A stretch of DNA of 5,065 nucleotides, taken from assembly GCA_005792225.1 (NCBI GenBank), contig SXSP01000544.1:1-5065 (forward strand), in the 5' to 3' direction. Below, piece after piece: positions 1-5,065 of this stretch (positions are counted from its first letter, which is position 1; each line of letters begins with the position of its first letter). Made by a program: the position numbers and the translations under genes. The notes under the pieces were generated by a model, which saw only the letters and a program-made list of their open reading frames with translations, searched no databases and was not told the origin of the DNA. The stretch is from Bdellovibrionales bacterium (GTDB taxonomy: Bacteria; Bdellovibrionota; Bdellovibrionia; Bdellovibrionales; JAMPXM01).

Positions 1-1
1 G

Positions 2-802
2 CAGGCAAAAGATCTCGCGCAGTGGTTGCTCGATGAGGGTTACAAGGTTTTCGCGACTCCGGGTCAAGCTTTGATTCCCAAATGCCAAAAGGTTCAGCCG
101 CGCAACCTCGACGCGATCGACTGGGTCATCGCTCTCGGAGGCGACGGAACGTACCTGCGCGCGGTTCGCATGCTCGAGGGCCGGCAAACTCCTATTCTCG
201 GCGTGAACATGGGTTCACTCGGGTTTCTAACGGAAACCCGGCAGCAAGATCTCTACAAAGCGGTAACGCTGACTCTTCAGGGGAAGATGGAATTTCGACC
301 GCGTTCGATGCTCTTCATCGAAGTCCGTCGTGGCGATAAGATCATGAGCCGCCACGTGGCCCTCAACGATGCGGTTCTCGAACGGGGCTCCAACACGCAT
401 CTGATCAACATCGAGATCTCGAGCCAAAAACATCTCGTGGGCGCGGTGAAGGCCGATGCGTTGATCGTCGCGAGCCCCACGGGTTCGACGGCGTACAATC
501 TCGCGGCGGGTGGCCCCATCCTCCATCCCGAGGTGAATGCCGTCGTCGTCACTCCTGTTTGCCCGCACGCGCTGACGAGTCGTCCTTTAATTTTTCCGGA
601 TGACCAAGAGCTCTCGTTTCGCGTGCTGACCAAGGATAAAAAGGCGATCCTCACCGTCGACGGCGTCAACTGCGGCGAAATTACCGTCATGGACGAAGTC
701 ACAATCGTGCGAAATCGCATCGATCACTTTGTGATTCGTAAACCGTCTGCGAACTACTTTAACCTTCTCAGAGAAAAGCTTTCGTTTGGCGAAAGGGACT
801 AA
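2..802 (+). CDS. nadK: NAD kinase, C-terminal ~266 residues (5' end outside window)
   Basis: ATP-NAD kinase phosphorylates the 2'-hydroxyl of the NAD adenosine ribose to make NADP in the cytoplasm. The frame is open to the left edge, reading QAKDLAQW before the first possible internal start (TTG at 26), so the gene is cut by the window rather than starting at 26. Seen motifs, in family order: GGDGT at 137-151 (catalytic Asp and phosphate loop), NMGSLGFLTE shortly after, NDAVLERG, the NAD-binding block ADALIVASPTGSTAYN, then GGPI and PHALTSRPL. The visible 266 residues against a usual ~290-300 mean only a few dozen N-terminal residues are missing. The stop TAA (800-802) directly abuts the recN ATG, which implies co-transcription and probable translational coupling. 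Nothing in the visible part suggests loss of function. Family assignment is very secure; regulation cannot be seen because the promoter lies outside. Confidence 0.97.
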   Translation, partial: QAKDLAQWLLDEGYKVFATPGQALIPKCQKVQPRNLDAIDWVIALGGDGTYLRAVRMLEGRQTPILGVNMGSLGFLTETRQQDLYKAVTLTLQGKMEFRPRSMLFIEVRRGDKIMSRHVALNDAVLERGSNTHLINIEISSQKHLVGAVKADALIVASPTGSTAYNLAAGGPILHPEVNAVVVTPVCPHALTSRPLIFPDDQELSFRVLTKDKKAILTVDGVNCGEITVMDEVTIVRNRIDHFVIRKPSANYFNLLREKLSFGERD

Positions 803-2506
803 ATGCTTCTTGAACTGAAAGTGTCGAATTTCGCGATCATCGATAACGTGCACATCGCGTTTCGCCAGGGTCTCAACATCATGAGTGGCGAAACCGGTGC
901 GGGTAAATCGATTCTCTTGAAGAGCCTGGGGCTCCTCATGGGAGAGAAAGCCAACGCCGACACGGTTCGCACGGGCTCGGAATCAGCGGTGATCGAGGGA
1001 TCGTTCGATCTCGCCACCCGCCCCGATATTCGTGAGCGCCTCAACGAAATGGGGATCGACACGCCCGACGATCAGATGGTCGTGCGCAGAATCGTCTCCT
1101 CAACGAATAAAAACCGCGTCTACATCAATGGCTCGTTGAGCACCCTCGGGGGACTCCGTGACGTGGTCGCACCTCTGGTAGAAGTTGCGGGTCGCGCCGT
1201 GCCTTTGATCGAGATGACGGGACAGCACGAAAACCGAAATCTTCTCTCACGCGCCTACCACCTCGATCTTCTCGATCAATACGGCGGAGTTTGGAAGAAA
1301 CGCACGGAATTCTCTGAAGGATACCGCCGCGCCCAGGAACTTCGCGACGAGATCGAAGAGATCCGCCACGAGAGCCGCACGCGCGCCCAGCGCCTGGATT
1401 TTCTGATCTATCAGCGAGACGAGATCAAAGCGCTCAACCTACGCCCCGGCGAAGAAGAAGAAATTGAAAACGAAACTCGCAGGCTTAAATTTTCGGCGAA
1501 ACTGAACGATTTCACCCAGCAAGCCGAAAATCTTCTCTACAACGACGACGATTCGGTCACGAGTCGACTTCATTACTTGCTTCAGCGGGCGGCGGAACTC
1601 AAGAACATGGACCCCGAGCTTCTGACTCGCCTGGAGCCGTTGAGTCAGGCAAAGACGCTCATCAATGAAGTGAGTTATGATCTTCGGGATTACGTTAAGA
1701 GTCTCGAAGCCGATCCTTCGCGGCTTGATGAGCTTCAGGGCCGGCTCTCTTCGCTCCGTCAGCTTCAGAAGAAATACGGTTCGACCGCGGTCGAGATCCT
1801 GGAAGCGCTCGAGCAAATCGAAAAAGAGATTCACCAACTCGAACACTCCGACGAACTCCTCTCCGAGAAGGAGTCTCAGCTCGCGAAACTCGAAAAAGAT
1901 TTGCTCGTGATCGCCAAGGATATGCACACCCGTCGCACGAACGCCGCAAAACTTTTAGAAAACGGCGTGAACGCTGAACTCAAGGATTTAAACATGAAGG
2001 GCGTGACCGTCCTCGTCGGCGTCGAGTGGATGGAAGATCTCGGAGCCACCGGCCAGAGCGTGGTCGAATTCATGACCCAAAGTTCAAAGGCCGACTCGCC
2101 CCGCCCGCTCGCCAAGTTCGCGAGCGGCGGCGAGCTCAGCCGAATTCTTCTCTCTATTAAACAAGTAGTGGGTGCGGGTCAGTTCCCGCGCACGTATCTC
2201 TTCGACGAGGTGGATGCCGGGGTGAGCGGCCCGACGGCGGAAAAAGTCGGTCGCAAACTCAAGCGCATGGCCGATGGGCAGCAAGTCGTTTGCGTCACTC
2301 ACCTTCCGCAGGTTGCCTCCTTCGGGGACGCGCACTTCTTCATCCAAAAGGGCGGATCGAAAAAAGCCGTCCAAACAGAAGTTGTTGAGCTCAGAAAGGA
2401 CGACCGTGTTCAAGAAATCGCGCGTCTTATCTCGGGGGAGAAAATCAGCAAGACAAGCCTCGCGCATGCTGAGCAACTCCTCGCGGAAAGCCAGTCGGCT
2501 CGCTAG
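803..2506 (+). CDS. recN: DNA repair protein RecN (SMC-like ATPase)
   Basis: RecN is a cytoplasmic SMC-like ATPase that acts at DNA double-strand breaks with RecA-dependent recombination. At 567 residues it is close to the usual ~550-570. Seen: the N-terminal MLLELKVSNFAII opening; Walker A GETGAGKS at residues 29-36; the GQHENRNLL motif around 142-150; a long charged, Glu/Lys/Leu-rich middle (about 150-390) fitting the coiled-coil arms; the ABC signature SGGELS at 441-446; Walker B TYLFDE at 464-469 followed by VDAGVSG; and the switch histidine in CVTHLPQVA (H500). All ATPase parts are present, so it should be active. The start is the ATG immediately after the nadK stop, with AAAGGGA (792-798) inside the end of nadK as ribosome binding site, five bases away. 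Odd: an apparent degenerate 10-residue repeat before GQHE (residues ~123-142), reported separately. No LexA-type operator is visible, since any promoter lies upstream of nadK. Confidence 0.98.
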   Translation: MLLELKVSNFAIIDNVHIAFRQGLNIMSGETGAGKSILLKSLGLLMGEKANADTVRTGSESAVIEGSFDLATRPDIRERLNEMGIDTPDDQMVVRRIVSSTNKNRVYINGSLSTLGGLRDVVAPLVEVAGRAVPLIEMTGQHENRNLLSRAYHLDLLDQYGGVWKKRTEFSEGYRRAQELRDEIEEIRHESRTRAQRLDFLIYQRDEIKALNLRPGEEEEIENETRRLKFSAKLNDFTQQAENLLYNDDDSVTSRLHYLLQRAAELKNMDPELLTRLEPLSQAKTLINEVSYDLRDYVKSLEADPSRLDELQGRLSSLRQLQKKYGSTAVEILEALEQIEKEIHQLEHSDELLSEKESQLAKLEKDLLVIAKDMHTRRTNAAKLLENGVNAELKDLNMKGVTVLVGVEWMEDLGATGQSVVEFMTQSSKADSPRPLAKFASGGELSRILLSIKQVVGAGQFPRTYLFDEVDAGVSGPTAEKVGRKLKRMADGQQVVCVTHLPQVASFGDAHFFIQKGGSKKAVQTEVVELRKDDRVQEIARLISGEKISKTSLAHAEQLLAESQSAR

Positions 2507-2523
2507 TCCACTCTCGAGAACAC

Positions 2524-2560
2524 GGGCTCCTAAACTCGGAGCCCAATTCTTCAGCTTTTC
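2524..2560 (+). terminator. Probable intrinsic terminator after recN
   Basis: A perfect 7-bp GC-rich stem, GGGCTCC (2524-2530) and GGAGCCC (2538-2544), closes a 7-base loop. It is followed by a T-rich but interrupted tail (AATTCTTCAGCTTTTC). It starts 18 bases after the recN stop, the right place to end the nadK-recN transcript. The tail is not a clean U-run, so termination may be partial. Confidence 0.6.
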
Positions 2561-2690
2561 TCCCATTGGTCATTTTTGGACAGATGCTCATCAGATTTGC
2601 AAACACGCGCACCGCGGAATTTCAGCGCTGCGAAAATATTTTTGACTAATCTCGCTACGAATTTTTCTCGTTCACTTCTAATTTCATTTT

Positions 2691-2755
2691 AAGGAGTTGG
2701 CGCTTTGCAATGCAGGCGCGATTTTCCCGAGAATCTCCTTGCATCAACTTTAAGG
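2691..2755 (+). promoter_or_regulatory. Possible leader RNA structure masking a Shine-Dalgarno
   Basis: AAGGAG (2691-2696) has an exact complement CTCCTT at 2735-2740. The same stretch can pair another way: TTAA (2689-2692) and AGTTG (2695-2699) pair with CAACTTTAA at 2745-2753, bulging out the two G's. The two pairings exclude each other, as in attenuators or switches. No known riboswitch class is recognised, and the stems are short, so this is a suggestion only. Confidence 0.22.
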
Positions 2756-2794
2756 TCTTGTAAGTTTGATTCATTCAAGTCACAGACGTTGTAA
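2705..2794 (+). CDS. Possible 29-residue leader ORF upstream of the regulator
   Basis: A TTG start at 2705 sits eight bases after a consensus-like Shine-Dalgarno AAGGAG (2691-2696) and opens a 29-codon frame ending at TAA 2792-2794, 23 bases before the regulator ATG. The product would begin MQCRRDFPEN and shows no signal peptide, membrane segment or run of one amino acid. The same ribosome binding site could instead serve an ATG at 2710 (17 codons, stop at 2761-2763), with poorer 13-base spacing. The Shine-Dalgarno is better than anything in front of the regulator itself, which is why it deserves notice. It may be a regulatory leader, or chance. Only conservation of the frame in relatives would distinguish these. 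Confidence 0.22.
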   Translation: MQCRRDFPENLLASTLRSCKFDSFKSQTL

Positions 2795-2817
2795 GGAAAC
2801 GAACCCCACAGCTGCTC

Positions 2818-4041
2818 ATGATATCCACAACGACCGTTGCTCCGCGGAAAGATTCCGGAGCTAAACACATTTTGGAGACATCTTCTCAGCCGCCCCGGAG
2901 GCGCGCTCAGGAGCGGCGGTTTGAGCAAGGGCTCTACGCCTTCCATCGTGGTGATTACGCGACGTCGCTTAAGGAGTTCACGAAAGCTTCGGACATTTCC
3001 AGTCGTCTCGGTGACCGCGAGAAGTTCGTCGAGAGCAGCACGTACATCTTGCGTATCCTCGCGGAACGCGAAGAATTCGCGCGCATCGATCAAATCGAAA
3101 AACGGGTGATCGAAATTCTCTCGGGCGGCAATCTTTCTCCGACTCTTAAGTCGCGCGCGCTCTACGTTCTCGGAATCTGCAATTGCTACAATGACACTCG
3201 TCACGAACAAGCGATGCGGAAATTTCGTGAATCGATCGACATGGCGATCTTGAGCGATGATAAGTCGACACTCGCGTCTCCTCTGTACGGGATTGCGACC
3301 GTTCACTACGCGCTCCAAAATTATCAAGATGCTCTAAAAGAACTCGATCGCCTGAACGTTCTTCTCAGCTGCTTGCGCTTACCCGATCTTGAATCCGCGG
3401 CGCACCTTCTACGCGCGATGGTTTACCGAAATCAGGGGCGTTTCGACGAGGCACTCGCATCCGCGTGGGCCGCGTTCGAGAGCCTCAAGCACAATCCGCA
3501 TCTCGTCTTGTATCTGCACACGCTCACGGCCCTCGGCACGATTTATCGTTTTAAAGGCGATCATTCTTCGGCGCGCCTGTATCTCGATCTCGCGGATCGC
3601 TCGCTCAAACGCGAAGAGTTTCCGCGAATCGCGAGGTTGATCGACGAAGCCTTCGAGAGCCTTGGTACCCCCCGGTTGGAAGAAGCCGATCTCGTCTTCG
3701 ACTCCCGTACCGGGGTGCTCGTCGCCCGCGGAAAAGGCGAGATTCGTTTCGAGGGACAGTTCATCCTGCGTGACCTCTTGAGGGTCTTCCTTGAACAGCC
3801 CGGCCGCATCTTCACCAAGGAAGATCTCGTACGCCTCGTTTGGCGCGAGAGTTACGACCCGAAAATTCATGACAACAAAATTTATGTAACAATCAAGCGT
3901 CTTCGCAAGCTCCTCGAGCCGGAAACCGACAAATCGGATTACATCTTGAGAGCCAAGAACGGATACTTCTTGAACCCGAAGACGCGCGTTCAAGTGAATG
4001 ACCCTTTGAGTTCCACGAGTTCCACGGAGAAAAAGAAATGA
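2818..4041 (+). CDS. TPR-repeat transcriptional regulator with C-terminal OmpR/PhoB-type winged helix
   Basis: This is probably a cytoplasmic DNA-binding regulator of 407 residues. Residues ~1-32 are basic and low in order. Residues ~34-283 are helical repeats of TPR type; the clearest units are near 35-68 (FHRGDYATSLKEF), 113-147, 154-187 (ALQNYQDALKEL), 195-226 (NQGRFDEALASA) and 233-266 (FKGDHSSARLYL). Residues ~290-386 match the trans_reg_C winged helix: LVFDSRTGVLVARG, ILRDLLRVFLEQPGRIFTKEDLVRLVW, a recognition helix around 352-366 (DNKIYVTIKRLRKLL), and the wing ending YILRAKNGYFLN. No receiver domain or phospho-acceptor Asp motif is present, so input is probably protein or peptide binding by the TPRs. 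This order is the reverse of SARP/BTAD regulators. ATG 2818 is the only upstream start (in-frame TGA at 2767-2769), yet it lacks a well-spaced ribosome binding site; TTG 2872 (389 residues) has GGAG 11 bases before it. The gene overlaps the next by four bases. Target genes are unknown. Confidence 0.87.
   Translation: MISTTTVAPRKDSGAKHILETSSQPPRRRAQERRFEQGLYAFHRGDYATSLKEFTKASDISSRLGDREKFVESSTYILRILAEREEFARIDQIEKRVIEILSGGNLSPTLKSRALYVLGICNCYNDTRHEQAMRKFRESIDMAILSDDKSTLASPLYGIATVHYALQNYQDALKELDRLNVLLSCLRLPDLESAAHLLRAMVYRNQGRFDEALASAWAAFESLKHNPHLVLYLHTLTALGTIYRFKGDHSSARLYLDLADRSLKREEFPRIARLIDEAFESLGTPRLEEADLVFDSRTGVLVARGKGEIRFEGQFILRDLLRVFLEQPGRIFTKEDLVRLVWRESYDPKIHDNKIYVTIKRLRKLLEPETDKSDYILRAKNGYFLNPKTRVQVNDPLSSTSSTEKKK
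4009..4026 (+). repeat. Perfect 9-bp in-frame tandem duplication
   Basis: AGTTCCACG occurs twice in a row (4009-4017 and 4018-4026), encoding SST-SST in the polar C-terminal tail of the regulator, after the winged helix and before EKKK. It directly precedes the GGAG that serves the next gene. It looks like a slippage duplication in a tolerant tail. Confidence 0.8.
4026..4040 (+). promoter_or_regulatory. Ribosome binding site and ATGA overlap of the exported-protein gene
   Basis: GGAG at 4026-4029 lies eight bases before ATG 4038, separated by a purine-only spacer. The ATG overlaps the regulator's TGA (4039-4041). Good spacing fixes this start and indicates translational coupling of the two genes. 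Confidence 0.8.
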
Positions 4042-4496
4042 TCGACACCGTACGCTCCCAAATTCGCCTCAGCCGCCGCGCTCTTCAAGCGAGCCTGGGA
4101 GTCGCGCTTGCAGTTCTGCCCGTCATGATTTCCGGTGCGATCCTCACCGACAGCGTTAAGGCTTGGGCTTGCAAAGATTGCCCGTTCCCCCTTCGCGTGG
4201 GTGAAAACAAGTGGCTCATGCCGAATGGCCAGGTCGAAGTCGAAATCTACGAGGAAGACCACAACTCCGAGCAAATGCACGTCGCCGTCTATTTGCGGGA
4301 TGCGAAGACTCACGAACCCTTGGCGACCGGCCACACTTTGCGTCTCAAGACCCGCAGCACGTTCTTCATCGAGCTCGAGGATCGCGGCGGCACCGCGGTT
4401 CGCGGCGAAATCCGCTGGGTCAACCGCCGTGCCGAACTCATTCAGGCGAAATTCTCGTGCATTCGCGCGTGCACGATCGCTCGTTTTTTTGAATAA
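4038..4496 (+). CDS. Exported protein of unknown function with paired cysteines at both ends
   Basis: I do not recognise the family of this 152-residue protein. Residues 1-14 carry four arginines, 16-36 form a hydrophobic segment (LQASLGVALAVLPVMISGAIL), and VKAWA (40-44) offers an A-x-A signal peptidase I site just before C45. The mature part, about 108 residues, should be outside the inner membrane. It starts with CKDC (C45, C48), continues with alternating hydrophobic/polar segments that look beta-rich (VEVEIYEED, HVAVYLRDA, FFIELEDRG, GEIRWVNRR), and ends with CIRAC (C141, C145). The cysteines could form disulfides joining the ends or bind a metal; CxxC is followed by Pro, not His, so it is not a c-type heme site. 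SRRALQ at 12-17 resembles a twin-arginine signal but lacks the usual hydrophobic residue at the last position. AWAC is a poor lipobox. Coupling to the upstream regulator suggests a shared pathway, but no role can be stated. An uncleaved membrane anchor is the main alternative. Confidence 0.78.
   Translation: MIDTVRSQIRLSRRALQASLGVALAVLPVMISGAILTDSVKAWACKDCPFPLRVGENKWLMPNGQVEVEIYEEDHNSEQMHVAVYLRDAKTHEPLATGHTLRLKTRSTFFIELEDRGGTAVRGEIRWVNRRAELIQAKFSCIRACTIARFFE
4446..4490 (+). terminator. Candidate intrinsic terminator inside the 3' end of the exported-protein gene
   Basis: TCGTGCA (4455-4461) and TGCACGA (4470-4476) form a perfect 7-bp stem with an 8-base loop. The stem can be lengthened by GCGA (4446-4449) pairing with TCGC (4477-4480) across a five-base bulge. 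Seven T's (4484-4490) begin three bases after it. The whole element lies within the last ~17 codons, so ribosomes could disturb it. It is the only terminator-like structure at this convergent junction. Confidence 0.45.
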
Positions 4497-4498
4497 GC

Positions 4499-5065
4499 TC
4501 AGACGCTGAAGAAATCTAAACAAATCGCATTGAGCTGCTCTTCGGGCGAAGCCTTGATGCGCTCAACGAAATTTTCGGTCGTCTTTGCCAGAAGATCACG
4601 AAGGGCGACCGCATCCTCCGCGCTGATCGAAAAGACGGCCGAGAAGTGAAAGTCACTGCTCCGTCTCAGGGTTGCCGAATCAAGCGCGCGATCGCGCCAA
4701 TTGCGATGATTCGCGATCACGAAGGGAGAAGATTTCGGCACGAACATCTGCTTTTTGGTAGGTACGAAACCGTTTTTACTTTTCGCAATCAGCTGACGAT
4801 CAAGGAGAAAGTGTAAGACCTCCTGAATTCGGCGCTCTGGTACTTGCAACAAATCCACGAGCCCACTCAGTGTTCGACGCTCGGGAATCGTCACCGCCAT
4901 GTGAATCGCGCTGTACAGATAATGGCTGTAGTAGATCGCCTTATCTTCTTCGCTCAATTCCTCCGCAATCTTGACCCGGTTTTTGACTTCAGCAAACTTC
5001 GCACGTTTCTCTTCAAGTAGGCGCTTTAAAAATTGTTTAGCGATCGGATTCGCACATCGTTCGAA
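4499..5065 (-). CDS. TIGR02147/DUF4423-family regulator, C-terminal 189 residues (N-terminus outside window)
   Basis: The frame is open from the right edge to a TGA at 4501-4499. The first possible internal start (TTG at 4957-4955) is not the true one, because coding-like sequence continues upstream (FERCANPIAKQFLKRLL at the edge). TIGR02147 proteins are about 270 residues, with an N-terminal helix-turn-helix and a C-terminal DUF4423 part that contains a winged helix; they are putative transcription regulators. Visible here: the helical connector; YYSHYLYSAIHMAV, matching the family's aromatic segment before the second domain; a winged-helix-like stretch RRTLSGLVDLL to GFVPT (visible residues ~63-103); NHRNWRDRAL; RRSSDFHFSAVFSIS; and a helix with the late LNAICLDFF typical of the C-terminus. 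The first DNA-binding domain, promoter and ribosome binding site are outside. It converges on the exported-protein gene with two bases between stops. Family call is from pattern memory, not a search; targets are unknown. Confidence 0.83.
   Translation of the reverse strand, partial: FERCANPIAKQFLKRLLEEKRAKFAEVKNRVKIAEELSEEDKAIYYSHYLYSAIHMAVTIPERRTLSGLVDLLQVPERRIQEVLHFLLDRQLIAKSKNGFVPTKKQMFVPKSSPFVIANHRNWRDRALDSATLRRSSDFHFSAVFSISAEDAVALRDLLAKTTENFVERIKASPEEQLNAICLDFFSV

Larger units (their letters stand above)
2507..2817. other. Intergenic region between recN and the TPR regulator
   Basis: This 311-base gap starts with the recN terminator hairpin. Further on are a 10-bp AT palindrome AAAATATTTT (2633-2642) running into TTGACT (2642-2647), which resembles an UP element plus -35 box. 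No acceptable -10 box sits 15-19 bases downstream, so I do not call a promoter there. A strong Shine-Dalgarno AAGGAG lies at 2691-2696 in front of a possible short ORF (2705-2794). The 7-mer TTGTAAG occurs at 2758-2764 and 2789-2795, 31 bases apart. The promoter of the downstream regulator unit must be within this gap if the terminator works. No RNA gene was recognised. Confidence 0.6.

Noticed and set aside
1451..1462. GAA run in recN as a microsatellite
   Set aside because: Four GAA units encode Glu in the charged coiled-coil region; this is ordinary codon use.
2608..2643. Second terminator hairpin before AAAATATTTTT
   Set aside because: The stem is only 4+3 bp with a bulge and a 9-base loop, and the following tract starts with A's. 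It is much weaker than the hairpin at 2524-2544.
2633..2670. AT palindrome AAAATATTTT plus TTGACT as a sigma-70 promoter
   Set aside because: The -35-like box is good, but 15-19 bases downstream there is only TTTTCTCG-like sequence with no -10 resemblance. It could be an activator-dependent promoter, but the sequence alone does not support it.
2758..2795. Direct repeat TTGTAAG (31 bases apart) as an OmpR-type operator for autoregulation
   Set aside because: A repeated 7-mer is expected by chance in a 300-base gap, and OmpR-family half-sites are usually about 10-11 bases apart.
2689..3327. Open frame of 212 codons on the minus strand
   Set aside because: It lies almost entirely antisense to the TPR regulator, whose reading is supported by domain matches; it has no recognisable motif.
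3409..3993. Open frame of 194 codons on the minus strand
   Set aside because: It is antisense to the TPR and winged-helix coding sequence and arises from the codon bias of that gene; there is no domain or supporting context.
4158..4184. Lipoprotein signal (AWAC) or heme c site (CKDC)
   Set aside because: Position -3 is Ala and -2 is Trp, a poor lipobox, and CxxC is followed by Pro rather than His.
3990..4523. Open frame of 177 codons on the minus strand
   Set aside because: It covers the exported-protein gene, which has a clear ribosome binding site, signal sequence and coupling; the minus frame also overlaps the 3' end of the TIGR02147-family gene on the same strand.

Overview
The window looks like chromosomal DNA (moderate GC, a little above 50% by eye) from a bacterium of the Bdellovibrionota/Oligoflexia type. 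This is inference. It rests on a TIGR02147/DUF4423 regulator (a family known mainly from Fibrobacter and Bdellovibrio relatives), a stand-alone TPR plus OmpR-type winged-helix regulator, and a nadK-recN pair. No single marker here proves the taxon. There is no mobile element, CRISPR array, tRNA or rRNA.

Layout. Positions 2-802 (+) hold the C-terminal ~266 residues of NAD kinase, cut by the left edge. Its TAA stop directly abuts the ATG of recN (803-2506, +), so the two form a tight housekeeping pair. recN is followed by a hairpin (2524-2560) that probably ends that transcript. A 311-base gap (2507-2817) follows. It contains a strong Shine-Dalgarno in front of a possible 29-codon leader ORF, and that Shine-Dalgarno has a perfect complement 38 bases downstream.

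The second unit is a 407-residue regulator (2818-4041, +): TPR-like helical repeats followed by a C-terminal OmpR/PhoB-type winged helix, with no receiver domain. Its stop overlaps the start of a 152-residue exported protein (4038-4496, +) in an ATGA junction behind a good ribosome binding site. The exported protein has one cysteine pair at each end of its mature part and no family I recognise. A hairpin plus seven T's lies inside its last codons and may terminate the unit.

The third unit is a convergent gene on the minus strand (4499 to the right edge) encoding the C-terminal 189 residues of a TIGR02147-family regulator. Only two bases separate the two convergent stop codons.

NAD kinase supplies NADP(H) and RecN acts in double-strand break repair; their pairing is common and need not be functional. 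The regulator and exported protein are the least described part. Their coupled translation suggests a shared role, perhaps sensing through the TPR domain and acting at the envelope, but the sequence does not show a substrate or target.
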